Assembly (NCBI GenBank): GCA_034430115.1
Contig: DAOUFG010000047.1
Location: forward strand, 19,383 to 83,382
Length of the DNA: 64,000 bases
From: CAIXPS01 sp034430115
Lineage (GTDB): Bacteria > Chloroflexota > Anaerolineae > J036 > Brachytrichaceae
Direction of reading: 5' to 3'
Shown: positions 25,563-33,751 of the stretch, piece after piece
Position numbering within the stretch: position 1 is the first letter of the stretch
How the letters are laid out: the number at the start of each line of letters is the position of its first letter
Made by a program: the position numbers and the translations under genes
Notes under the pieces: model-generated
Database searches by the model: none
What the model was told of the DNA's origin: nothing
Seen by the model: only the letters and a program-made list of their open reading frames with translations

Positions 25563-26375
25563 ATGGCACAGGCATTTACGCTTCATCACGTCATGTCCGA
25601 CGGGCTGGATCTGGTGGTGGAAGAGGCCGGCCAGGGGCCGGCGCTGATCTTCGCACATGGGTTGACTGGCAGCCGGGTCCAATCGCTCAGACAGGTCGGT
25701 GCGCTGGCAGATCGCTTCCGGGTGATCGTGTTCGACCAGCGCGGGCATGGGCAATCGTCGCCGGTGACGGATGCGTCCATGTATGAGGTCAATCGAATGG
25801 CCGAAGACACCACCGCCATCCTGGATGCCCTGGGCGTGGACCAGGCCGTCGTCGCAGGCGAATCAATGGGGGCCGGCACGTCGTTGCGCTTTGCGCTCAG
25901 CCACCCCGAACGCGTAAGCGCGTTGGTGCTGTGCCTGCCGGCCTTGAGCGACGAGCCGCTTGCCGCGCGGGAAAACGTGAAAGCCTTCAGCCCGGCGATA
26001 ACCGCCAAAGGCATCAAAGCGTTTGCCGAGGAGAATATGTTGGCCGATATTGCCAACGGCGCATCTCCCGAACGTGCGCGTGCATGGGCCAACATCATCA
26101 GCTCGCATAATACGGAGAGCATCGCGCTGGCCTGCCAAATCGTCCCCGATTGGATCATATTCCACGATAAAGCGGATTTACGCCGCCTGAACATGCCGGT
26201 GCAGATCATCGCCATCGACGGCGACCCGGTGCATCCACTCGCGCTGGCCCAGCGGCTGCACGCGGAAATTCCGCACTCGCAACTGCTCGTGGTGGACCCT
26301 CCCTCGCGCTATCCAGAAGAACCGGAGATGATCGGTCGGCAATGCTCTGAGTTTCTTAGCCGCTTCGCATCGTAG
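25563..26375 (+). CDS. Alpha/beta hydrolase with an apparently missing catalytic histidine
   Basis: 270 residues, starting 3 bases after the URO-D-like stop, so tightly co-transcribed. The fold is clear: LIFAHGLTGSRV (oxyanion HG), VIVFDQRGHGQSS, and the nucleophile elbow VVAGESMGAG with Ser101. A probable acid is in IIAIDGDPVHP. Where active family members have G-H-x4-E-x-P-E near the C-terminus, this protein reads PSRYPEEPE, with Arg in place of His. It may therefore be inactive, use another base, or have the His elsewhere. Members hydrolyse esters, lactones or C-C bonds; a sugar lactonase or acetyl esterase would suit the locus. Confidence 0.85.
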   Translation: MAQAFTLHHVMSDGLDLVVEEAGQGPALIFAHGLTGSRVQSLRQVGALADRFRVIVFDQRGHGQSSPVTDASMYEVNRMAEDTTAILDALGVDQAVVAGESMGAGTSLRFALSHPERVSALVLCLPALSDEPLAARENVKAFSPAITAKGIKAFAEENMLADIANGASPERARAWANIISSHNTESIALACQIVPDWIIFHDKADLRRLNMPVQIIAIDGDPVHPLALAQRLHAEIPHSQLLVVDPPSRYPEEPEMIGRQCSEFLSRFAS

Positions 26376-26388
26376 CGGGTTCACTCAA

Positions 26389-26409
26389 CGCCAGGCTTGA
26401 AGCCCGGCG
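26389..26409 (+). repeat. Small hairpin between alpha/beta hydrolase and GHL6 gene
   Basis: CGCCAGGCTT and AAGCCCGGCG pair around a single G with one mismatch (tight loop, probably opening to 3-5 bases). It has no T tract. It may stabilise or process the operon mRNA. Confidence 0.35.
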
Positions 26410-26441
26410 CTAAGCAGGTCCTCGTTCTCCAGGAGCAAAAA

Positions 26442-28523
26442 ATGAGCGATATGGCACAATGGCCGCAGCAGACCTATCGGCGCTATTCAGTCGATATGCA
26501 TGTCCCCGATTGGGACCCCGCCCTACTCAGCAACTTCGATGCAGTCACCTGGGTGGACAACATGGTTCGGGCAGGGAATCAATCGCTTCTGCAATACACT
26601 AATTCGCACGTTGGGCTGTGTCTATGGCGCACCAACACCGGGCGGCGTCATATCAATATGGGCGAACGCGACTTATTCGGCGAGGTGGTTGCCGAATGCC
26701 ACCGGCGCGGCATACATCCGCTGGCCTACTTTAGCGTCATCTTCGATAATTGGGCCTTTGAACAACACCCCGACTGGCGCATCCTGCCTACGGATGGGTA
26801 CAGCCAGTTGAACGGTCGTTACGGCACGGTGTGCCCCAACTCGCCCTACCGCGATTACGTCATCGCCTGTATCCGCGAAATTGCCGGCAACTACGATATC
26901 GACGGTATGTTCTTCGACATGACCTTCTGGCCGGCGGTATGCTACTGCCCACATTGCACGGCGCGCTTCTGGCGTGAGGCAGGCACCGAGCCGCCCCACG
27001 TCGTGAACTGGGACGACCCTACCTGGCGCGCATTCCAGGCTGCGCGCGAGCACTGGCTATTGGAATTTGCTCAACTTCTCACGGATACCGTGCGCCAGAC
27101 ACGCCCGGGCATCACGGTGAATCACCAGTTCTCCACCATCTTTCACAACTGGACGATGGGCGTTCCCCTCGAACTGGCACAGGCGTGCGATTACGTGGGC
27201 GGCGACTTCTACGGCGGGCCGCTACAGAGTTCGCTGGCCTGCAAAGTGTACGACGGTCTGACGCGCCACAAACCATTTGAGTTTCACACCTCCCGCACGC
27301 GCATCTACACGGATCATGTCACCGTAAAGCCGATGGAGGAGATCCGCACCGAATCGTTCGTCGCCACGCTGCACTCCGCTGCGTTAATGCTGGTGGACTA
27401 CGTCAACGCCGACGGCACGTTGAACCCGCAAGTGTACGATTTCCTGGGCCGCCTGAGCCAGCAACGCGCCGCCTACGAACCTTACCTGGGCGGACAACTC
27501 ATGGCCGACGTCGCCATCTACTACGACAAGGCATCCATGTATAACCCGCGCGAACAAGGGCTGCCGATCACGCAACTGCAAGCGGTGGATCAATGCCCAC
27601 ATCGTGAGGCCGTCGTGGGCGCGGCGCGCATCCTGCAAGAAGCACACATCCCCTTCAACATCGTGACGAATGCCAACCTGGAGCAACTGGCACGCTATCG
27701 CGCCGTGATCGTGCCCAATGTGCTCGAAATGACCGCTACCCAGGCGGAGACTTTCAGGCAGTTTGTCGCCGCCGGAGGCGTGCTCATCGCCAGTGGGCCT
27801 TCCTCGCTGGATAGATGTGCGCCGCAAGGGAAACGCTTCCTGCTGGAAGACGTGCTGGGCGTGCAATACGCAGGCACACTCGGCTCATCCATCACCTATC
27901 TCACGCCCAGGGACGAGTCGATCAAGCAAGCCATCTGGCCACAAGATCACGTCAGTTACGCCGGATCGATGCTCAAAGTTGCGCCTCAGGCAGATACGCA
28001 CGTGCTGGGCGTCATCACGCTGCCCTTTGTCACGCCGGAGGTGGGACACGCCATCGGCAGCCACTTCGCGGCCATTCATAGCAACCCGCCGGCCCTGCAG
28101 CCCGAAGGCTCACCGGCTGTGACGCTGCATCCCTTTGGAAAAGGCGTTGCCATCTGGCTGGCGGCGCCTTTTGAGGCATCAGCGGAGCATGCTAATTGCC
28201 AGTTGATCCTCAACTTGCTCAATCGCATCCTCCCCGGCCCCCACCAATTCCAGGCCGACGCGCATCCCGCCGTTGAAGTGACGCTCTTCAGCCAGCTCGA
28301 TCAGCGGCGCTTGCTGGTCGGGCTGTTGAACATGCAAAGGCAACTGCCACAGGTGCCCGTGCCGGCGACGGTGCGCGTGCAAGAGCCGCCCGGGCACAAG
28401 ATCAATCAAATCACGCTCGTGCCGGACGGCAAGACGATCTCCTTCACGCGCACACCGGATTACGTGCAGTTTGAAGTGGCCCCATTCACGGGCATAGCGA
28501 TGTATGTGTGCCAGCTTGAATAG
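26442..28523 (+). CDS. Putative glycoside hydrolase (GHL6-type TIM barrel with beta-galactosidase trimerisation domain)
   Basis: 693 residues from ATG 26442, with AGGAG 6 bases upstream. Residues 1-about 330 form a barrel with FFDMTFWPAVCYCPHC, where an acidic residue sits beside a C-x-C-x2-C motif typical of hypothetical glycosyl hydrolase 6, and YVGGDFYGGPL. Residues about 370-560 match the GATase-like beta-galactosidase trimerisation domain (YRAVIVPNVLEMTATQAETF, then FVAAGGVLIASGPSS). A small C-terminal beta domain ends the chain. No signal peptide is present, so it likely acts on imported oligosaccharides, possibly alpha-fucosides or beta-galactosides; the specificity is unknown. It ends the plus-strand run and faces the next gene tail to tail, 9 bases apart. 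Confidence 0.75.
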   Translation: MSDMAQWPQQTYRRYSVDMHVPDWDPALLSNFDAVTWVDNMVRAGNQSLLQYTNSHVGLCLWRTNTGRRHINMGERDLFGEVVAECHRRGIHPLAYFSVIFDNWAFEQHPDWRILPTDGYSQLNGRYGTVCPNSPYRDYVIACIREIAGNYDIDGMFFDMTFWPAVCYCPHCTARFWREAGTEPPHVVNWDDPTWRAFQAAREHWLLEFAQLLTDTVRQTRPGITVNHQFSTIFHNWTMGVPLELAQACDYVGGDFYGGPLQSSLACKVYDGLTRHKPFEFHTSRTRIYTDHVTVKPMEEIRTESFVATLHSAALMLVDYVNADGTLNPQVYDFLGRLSQQRAAYEPYLGGQLMADVAIYYDKASMYNPREQGLPITQLQAVDQCPHREAVVGAARILQEAHIPFNIVTNANLEQLARYRAVIVPNVLEMTATQAETFRQFVAAGGVLIASGPSSLDRCAPQGKRFLLEDVLGVQYAGTLGSSITYLTPRDESIKQAIWPQDHVSYAGSMLKVAPQADTHVLGVITLPFVTPEVGHAIGSHFAAIHSNPPALQPEGSPAVTLHPFGKGVAIWLAAPFEASAEHANCQLILNLLNRILPGPHQFQADAHPAVEVTLFSQLDQRRLLVGLLNMQRQLPQVPVPATVRVQEPPGHKINQITLVPDGKTISFTRTPDYVQFEVAPFTGIAMYVCQLE

Positions 28524-28532
28524 GCAATCGAT

Positions 28533-29786
28533 CTACGGCCAATACTGCTCAACGACCCGCATCGCCATTTTCTCCCACGTCCACAGGCGTTGCGGGTCGT
28601 ATCGCACGGTGGAGATGTCCTTCAGGATAATCTCCACCTGGCAGCCTTTGGCTTTGTCCAGGAAGTTCACCAGGTCCGCTCGCGCGTTGTCAACGTTAAA
28701 CACATCCGTGGCGAGCACAGCCGGATTTGGCTTACGCGACATGACATATTCGCCGCCAATCTCCTTGATGGCGCGATCCACGTTCACCCAGGGGCTGGCA
28801 GACACCTTCCGCAAGTTCGGAATACGGCGCAGGATGCCCATTTTCACGTCCAGCGGTTCGCAACAGCCATAGTAGGTCAAGCCCCAACGCTCCAACCAGC
28901 GCATCTCGTGCTTGAGCGCAAACTCCCAGTGCATTCGCGGCGACACGGAGCCGAAAATCTGGGCTGTAGCACAGCCCCACAGATTGCGCGTGTGCGGATG
29001 CGCCGGGTCAAAAGGTGAACCGGGGAGATCAGCCGTGTAGCCATAGCCGCCCGAACCGATGCGCGTGTTATCGTCGTTGCGCGCCAGCAGATTCAGCGCT
29101 TCCCACTGATCCAACTCGCACAGGTAGGCATCCACCAACCGTGAAATGGCCGCCTCCGCCATCTCGGGCCTATCCAGCAGGTCGCGCATGGCCTCTTCCA
29201 CGCCCCACCAGCGGATCAGCTCATCCCACGGCGCAAACCAGCGCCCCTTCAAGCCCACCTTGCGCACCGGCAAGATATCGCCGAAGATATCGCACATCGC
29301 CGCGTAACGTGCTTCGGTCTCCTCGCGCTCAAACGTCACACGCGGCATCTGAATCTTGAAGATGTCTTCCGGGTTCACAATGTGCGGGTGGAAATGGCGC
29401 GAGACGACGTCGTTCGAGGCATCCGTCTTTACGATATCGACGTCTTCACTCAAGCCAAACCCGCTGGAATGAATCACCAGCGGGCACGCGATGTAATCAT
29501 CCACCACCATGTCGGCCGGCAAATGTCGCCACTGGTACAGTAGCCGGCGCAAGCCCTGTTCAATTTCCCGCGCCCATGCATCCTGGCAACGCAACGTCAA
29601 CTCATCGCCAACGTTCATCTCGTTCCAGCAAATCTCGTTGATCCACACCATTGGGCGCACAGGCCGGCGGTCGTTCAGCCGGCGCCACAACGCGGCCTTC
29701 TCTTGTTGAATCGGCAGAGTCGCCAGCCCGGCCTGTTCGGCCGCCAAACTACGCAAAATATCGCGATCTTCCGTGGATATGCTCAT
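28533..29786 (-). CDS. URO-D-like TIM-barrel protein
   Basis: 417 residues; the ATG at 29786 has a GGAAG site upstream. The C-terminal half shows the URO-D / cobalamin-independent methionine synthase superfamily layout: WGLTYYGCCEPLDVKMGILRRIP, followed by KVSASPWVNVDRA and a C-terminal helix. The GCCEPL block provides two cysteines and a glutamate that could bind zinc. It is clearly distinct from the URO-D-like gene at 24519. Proteins of this kind are frequent in polysaccharide loci and have no established function. It is transcribed toward the GHL6 gene and away from the histidine kinase, so it has its own promoter in the 138-base gap on its right. Confidence 0.68.
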   Translation of the reverse strand: MSISTEDRDILRSLAAEQAGLATLPIQQEKAALWRRLNDRRPVRPMVWINEICWNEMNVGDELTLRCQDAWAREIEQGLRRLLYQWRHLPADMVVDDYIACPLVIHSSGFGLSEDVDIVKTDASNDVVSRHFHPHIVNPEDIFKIQMPRVTFEREETEARYAAMCDIFGDILPVRKVGLKGRWFAPWDELIRWWGVEEAMRDLLDRPEMAEAAISRLVDAYLCELDQWEALNLLARNDDNTRIGSGGYGYTADLPGSPFDPAHPHTRNLWGCATAQIFGSVSPRMHWEFALKHEMRWLERWGLTYYGCCEPLDVKMGILRRIPNLRKVSASPWVNVDRAIKEIGGEYVMSRKPNPAVLATDVFNVDNARADLVNFLDKAKGCQVEIILKDISTVRYDPQRLWTWEKMAMRVVEQYWP

Positions 29787-29889
29787 TGTTCACTTCCTGC
29801 ACGAACGGTTATCCTGATGATGCCCAAACCGCGCGTTTTCACCAGTTTACTGCCGGCCACCCGGAAAGGACAATCCGAGCTGCGCCGTA

Positions 29890-29918
29890 TTGCAGCCACT
29901 CCCTAAACGCAGTATGCT
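29890..29918 (+). promoter_or_regulatory. Promoter for a leaderless histidine kinase mRNA
   Basis: TTGCAG (29890-29895) and TATGCT (29913-29918) are exactly 17 bases apart, a good sigma-70 spacing. The -10 box ends 6 bases before the ATG at 29925, so transcription should begin at the start codon itself. No ribosome site is present. Confidence 0.55.
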
Positions 29919-29924
29919 GCATAC

Positions 29925-32213
29925 ATGCAGGCAGACAAGAACTTCCAAAACCATGATCTCTTTTACGCGGAGCTGATCGATCTGAAACAGGAAATCATGA
30001 CATGGGGCCTGATCGTGCCGCTCATGGTGATCGGTTATGTGGGATTGCTCATTTCCTATCAAAAGCCGTTTCTGGACCATTTTGATGCACGCACACCTCT
30101 TCTATTCGCTGGCACCTGCGCCTTTGGGCTCATATGCGCGCTGGTTTCGCGCAAGCACACCTGGTTCGCGACGCGGTTGACGGCCTGGGGCACCTTGCTC
30201 ATCGCCTTTGCATTTCTGTGCACCGGCACCGATGGATACACGGCAATCGGCATCACTGTTGCGTGCAGCGCAATCGCTCTATTGCTAAGCCCGTTGACCA
30301 GTTGGCTGGCGATCGCAGTTTCGGCGCTTGGTTTGGCGCTGTTTGCTATTGCAAACCCATCTCTTGAGTTATGGCCTGGCAAGATCAGTGCAGTCATCAT
30401 CGCATCCATTTTTCTCACGGTGCTGGTACAGTCATTCACGCGGGTGCTATTTCGTGCGCTGCGTTGGACGCAAAGCAATTATGAGGTGGCCCGTGTACAA
30501 ACCAAAGCACTCGTTGAAAAGAGCGGCCAGTTGTCCAGTGCGCTCAAGTCACTGGAGCAAACCAGCTTCCAACTGGCCCGCGCGAACGAGCAGATGGAGC
30601 TGGCGATGCGCTATGCCGAGGAAGCCCGCCTGTCGAAACAAGAGTTCGCGGCATCCGTCAGCCATGAGTTGCGCGCGCCGTTAAACCTCATCATCGGTTT
30701 TAGCGAGCTAATTTTGAACGAACCTGGCAACTACCAGACGGAGTTCAGCCCTAAACTGCTGGCCGATATACACGTCATCAACAACCACGCGCAACACTTG
30801 CTCAAACTGGTGAATGACATCCTCGACCTTAGCCAGTTGGACGTGAACTACTTGTCGATCATGCGCGAACCGATCCAATTGGAAGAGGTCGTCAGGGCAG
30901 CAGCGAGAGATTACCAGTACCTTGTCACACAGCATGGTCTGAACCTGGCTGTGGACATTGATCCAGGGCTGCCGATGGTCATGGCCGACGCAACGCGCAT
31001 CCGGCAAGTGCTCACAAACCTGCTCAGTAACGCGCTGCGCGTGACCGACCAGGGCGAGATTGCCATCCGCGCACGCCTGTGCCGTGAACCGCATCCAGCA
31101 CAACCCGCCGTAACACAGGCAAACCCCAATATCGTCATCAGTGTCAGCGACACGGGATGTGGCATTCAACCAACGGACCTGCAACGCATCTTCGAGCCGT
31201 TCGTGCAACTGAGTCACCCGACTTCAAGCGGGCATGTTGGCTCCGGGCTGGGCCTGACGATCAGCAAACGCTTTGTGGAACTGCATGGTGGACACATGTG
31301 GGTGGAGAGCACCTATGGCCGGGGCAGCACTTTTTACTTCAGCCTGCCCATCGAAAGCGACCAGCCGGCGTTGCAGTTGCATCGCTTGCCGCATGAGATG
31401 AAGCGCCACGAGGTCGGCACACTGGCAATCGTTGAACGCACGGGCGTGCTCTCGCGACTGGTGGAACGGCGCATCGCCGGTATGAAGGTGGAGTCCGTGG
31501 AATCGATCGCGGCTTTGTGTAATAAGGACAAGTGCAATGCTGAAGTGATCTTGATCAACGAACCGATCAGGTCCGAGCCGGAATCCAGTGTGCTGCCGGA
31601 GCAATTGAACCGCATCCCGGTATTTCGTTGCTACGTACACGGCGCGCTTTCGTTGCCCGAAATGAATGGCCAGACGCTGAATCACTCTTATGATTACCTC
31701 ATCAAACCCGTCAAGCGCGAACAACTCTATAACACACTTGCCAGGTTACTATCGATTCACACCGATGACCATCGCCGCCCGGCACGAATCCTGATCATCG
31801 AAGACGATGAAGATGCGTCCTATCTGCTCAGCCGGATGTTACGTCTGGCCCCACCAACCGTCTACTCCGCTTACCAAGGCATCACCATCTTGAAGGCTCG
31901 CTCCGGCGAACAAGCGATTCAGATGTTGAGCGAACTTGCGCAGCCGGACGCCGAGCCTATCGACGCCATCCTGCTGGACCTGGTGCTCGGGGCAGTGAGC
32001 GGATACACGGTGCTCTCAGAATTGGAAAGTCGCGCATGGCTACGCGATATCCCCGTATGCGTCATCACCGGCCAGGTTGCCAGTGGAGACTTGCTTGTGA
32101 CGCCCTACCTGACCTTCACACGCCAAAACGGGCTTTCTGCGCGAGAACTGGCAGAGGCGGTCACTGCGCTGACGAAGATCGCTCTACCTGGAGTTGACGT
32201 GAGCATTCGGTGA
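29925..32213 (+). CDS. Membrane hybrid histidine kinase with C-terminal receiver domain
   Basis: 762 residues. After about 20 residues come five or six membrane spans (to about residue 175), then a coiled coil (about 180-235). HisKA has the phospho-acceptor His247 in SVSHELRAPLNL; the ATPase domain shows VSDTGCGI, GSGLGLTISK and the N-box NLLSNAL. A degenerate receiver-like segment follows (about 490-610), then a complete receiver (about 618-755) with RILIIEDDED and Asp685 in LLDLVLG. The membrane-sensor input is a simple multi-span region with no obvious periplasmic ligand domain. It probably signals to the regulator encoded convergently at 32161-33375, whose last 53 bases overlap this gene. 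Sugar availability is a reasonable stimulus, given the ABC transporter next door. Confidence 0.92.
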   Translation: MQADKNFQNHDLFYAELIDLKQEIMTWGLIVPLMVIGYVGLLISYQKPFLDHFDARTPLLFAGTCAFGLICALVSRKHTWFATRLTAWGTLLIAFAFLCTGTDGYTAIGITVACSAIALLLSPLTSWLAIAVSALGLALFAIANPSLELWPGKISAVIIASIFLTVLVQSFTRVLFRALRWTQSNYEVARVQTKALVEKSGQLSSALKSLEQTSFQLARANEQMELAMRYAEEARLSKQEFAASVSHELRAPLNLIIGFSELILNEPGNYQTEFSPKLLADIHVINNHAQHLLKLVNDILDLSQLDVNYLSIMREPIQLEEVVRAAARDYQYLVTQHGLNLAVDIDPGLPMVMADATRIRQVLTNLLSNALRVTDQGEIAIRARLCREPHPAQPAVTQANPNIVISVSDTGCGIQPTDLQRIFEPFVQLSHPTSSGHVGSGLGLTISKRFVELHGGHMWVESTYGRGSTFYFSLPIESDQPALQLHRLPHEMKRHEVGTLAIVERTGVLSRLVERRIAGMKVESVESIAALCNKDKCNAEVILINEPIRSEPESSVLPEQLNRIPVFRCYVHGALSLPEMNGQTLNHSYDYLIKPVKREQLYNTLARLLSIHTDDHRRPARILIIEDDEDASYLLSRMLRLAPPTVYSAYQGITILKARSGEQAIQMLSELAQPDAEPIDAILLDLVLGAVSGYTVLSELESRAWLRDIPVCVITGQVASGDLLVTPYLTFTRQNGLSARELAEAVTALTKIALPGVDVSIR

Positions 32214-33375
32214 CGGATTGCAGCAGCGAAACAAGTTGCTGCGCAGTATGCGGGCGCGGCAGCACTGCCGTGGCCCCAAGCGCCAGGGCCAATTCCTGGT
32301 TGCGCAGCACGGAACATACGATGACCGGAATATGAGTAATTGCCGGGTGTGATTTTAGGAGCGCCAACATTTCCCATCCGTCACGCCCAGGCATCATCAC
32401 GTCCAGCAAGATACAACTGGGTTGCAGCGTTTGAGCCTGGATCAGCGCGTCCTCTGTGCGCGAAAATGCGACGATGTCAAACTGTGTCCCGGCCAAATAA
32501 CGCCGGGTGAGTTCAATCGCATCAACGCTGTCATCGATCATCATGATGCGCTGTCGTGCGCTGACAGGGATCGAGAGCAATATCTGCATCGATTGGGCTT
32601 GATCGCCCGCAACTTGCAACGCAACGCCGGCCTGTTGTGCCAGTTGCCGCATCGTCTCCAGACCATCTCCCAATTCCCCGGCCTGCCCATCCGGCCCAGC
32701 ATGCGACGCGCTATAAACGAAGCCTATCCGCACTCGGTTGTCCTCCAACTCCGCACAAATCGTCAATACCCCGGCCACAGCATTATGAATCGCAGAACTG
32801 ACGACCATAATGAGCAACTGCCGGATCAGCGTGCGGTTGATCCATAACACCGGCGATTGCGCAGGCAGCGTGACCTGCACGTCAACATCCTTCTGGCTTA
32901 ACAATGGGTCAATCAGGCTCAAGACGGCATGCAGCAAGTCATCCAGGCGTAAATACTCGCTTTTTTCGGTGGGGTTCAGCTTTAGCTCTGACGCACCATC
33001 TTGCCGTTCAGAGATTGGTTGCTGACAATGTTTCCCTCCAAAAAGCAACGTGGCGACGGCTTCAATCCCGCGGTCTTGCTCACGCCGCAATTGGCGCAGG
33101 CTCATATTTAGCTCGGCGGCAGCTTCCGTTTGCGTCAACCCGCGCAAGTAACGGTAATCCAGCGCGTTGTACATACGCCAAGCCAGTGAACTCTGCGATA
33201 CGTCAGGAGTCGGTTTGAGTTGTTGGATGCAGCGCAGCAGGAGTGTCTGAAATTCCTTCGCGTCTTGCAGCGCGAGGTCGGCCCCCATGGAATCCAGATT
33301 CCGCTGCAGATAAGATAAATCGTAAACGCGCTCCAATACGTCACGCGTCAAGGCGATATGTTCGATTGAAATCAT
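32161..33375 (-). CDS. Response regulator: sigma-70-region-4-like HTH, degenerate ATPase domain, C-terminal receiver
   Basis: 404 residues. Residues about 70-115 (YRYLRGLTQTEAAAELNMS, then LRQLRREQDRG) form a helix-turn-helix of the sigma-70 region 4 / positive-control type. Residues about 140-265 look like a histidine kinase ATPase domain without the catalytic N-box asparagine (MVVSSAIHNA) but with a GDGLETM segment. Residues about 270-395 are a receiver with MMIDDS and phospho-acceptor Asp325 in LLDVMMPG. The order is the reverse of usual response regulators. The gene overlaps the histidine kinase gene tail to tail by 53 bases and is divergent from the ABC transporter, so it probably controls it. 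A 12-base palindrome lies just upstream of its start codon. Confidence 0.88.
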   Translation of the reverse strand: MISIEHIALTRDVLERVYDLSYLQRNLDSMGADLALQDAKEFQTLLLRCIQQLKPTPDVSQSSLAWRMYNALDYRYLRGLTQTEAAAELNMSLRQLRREQDRGIEAVATLLFGGKHCQQPISERQDGASELKLNPTEKSEYLRLDDLLHAVLSLIDPLLSQKDVDVQVTLPAQSPVLWINRTLIRQLLIMVVSSAIHNAVAGVLTICAELEDNRVRIGFVYSASHAGPDGQAGELGDGLETMRQLAQQAGVALQVAGDQAQSMQILLSIPVSARQRIMMIDDSVDAIELTRRYLAGTQFDIVAFSRTEDALIQAQTLQPSCILLDVMMPGRDGWEMLALLKSHPAITHIPVIVCSVLRNQELALALGATAVLPRPHTAQQLVSLLQSVTECSRQLQVERSSSAQ

Positions 33376-33376
33376 A

Positions 33377-33388
33377 ACAGCTAGCTGT
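33377..33388. promoter_or_regulatory. 12-base palindrome at the start of the response regulator gene
   Basis: ACAGCTAGCTGT is a perfect palindrome starting 2 bases upstream of the regulator ATG. Its place suits an autoregulatory operator blocking initiation of a leaderless or short-leader transcript. Confidence 0.45.
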
Positions 33389-33437
33389 AAATGGCCAGTT
33401 TTCGGCCATATAACTGCTTGTCAACCAACGACGATAT

Positions 33438-33466
33438 TGATAGGCTATTCTGACAGGAGCCTATCA
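33438..33466. promoter_or_regulatory. 9-base inverted repeat in the regulator / ABC transporter intergenic region
   Basis: TGATAGGCT (33438-33446) and AGCCTATCA (33458-33466) are perfect inverted arms separated by 11 bases, giving a 29-base site. Arm centres are 20 bases apart, about two helical turns, as for a dimeric regulator. It may be the operator of the HTH-receiver protein. Confidence 0.5.
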
Positions 33467-33751
33467 GCCTCTATTGTAATGTGTCTTCAAATACAGCTAT
33501 TTGCTCGGAGAAGTGTCCAATTCCGCAAGAGGACGTTGAAACGAGATGTGATAGAGGGCTGTGGCTATGCCGTGAGATAACGCCATTTGTATCCCGGCGT
33601 CGCCCTGACACGTGAAGGTGAGTATATGAAGAGGAGGTGGAGTGAGGTCAAGACACCCATTCTGATGCTGCGCAAAACTTAAGAGAACATTTGAGAGAAC
33701 GATTGTCAGCAAAACGAATCCTATCATTCGTAAGCCCAGGAGAAGAAAACA

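Larger units (their letters stand above)
33376..33751. other. 376-base divergent regulatory region between regulator and ABC transporter
   Basis: No confident gene is seen here and it is richer in A+T than its surroundings. It holds the palindrome ACAGCTAGCTGT (33377-33388) beside the regulator start codon, an ATGGCC/GGCCAT inverted repeat (33391-33409) and a 9-base inverted repeat (33438-33466). The ABC binding-protein gene starts at 33752 with a CAGGAGAAG ribosome site. A 76-codon minus-strand open frame (33497-33727) begins with a hydrophobic stretch but lacks a ribosome site and is treated as doubtful. Promoters for both directions must lie here but no clear -35/-10 pair was found. Confidence 0.6.

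Noticed and set aside
33497..33727. A 76-codon minus-strand open frame starting with a hydrophobic stretch
   Set aside because: It resembles a signal peptide for 20 residues, but lacks a ribosome site and any family signal, and it sits in a regulatory region full of palindromes. Kept as doubtful only.
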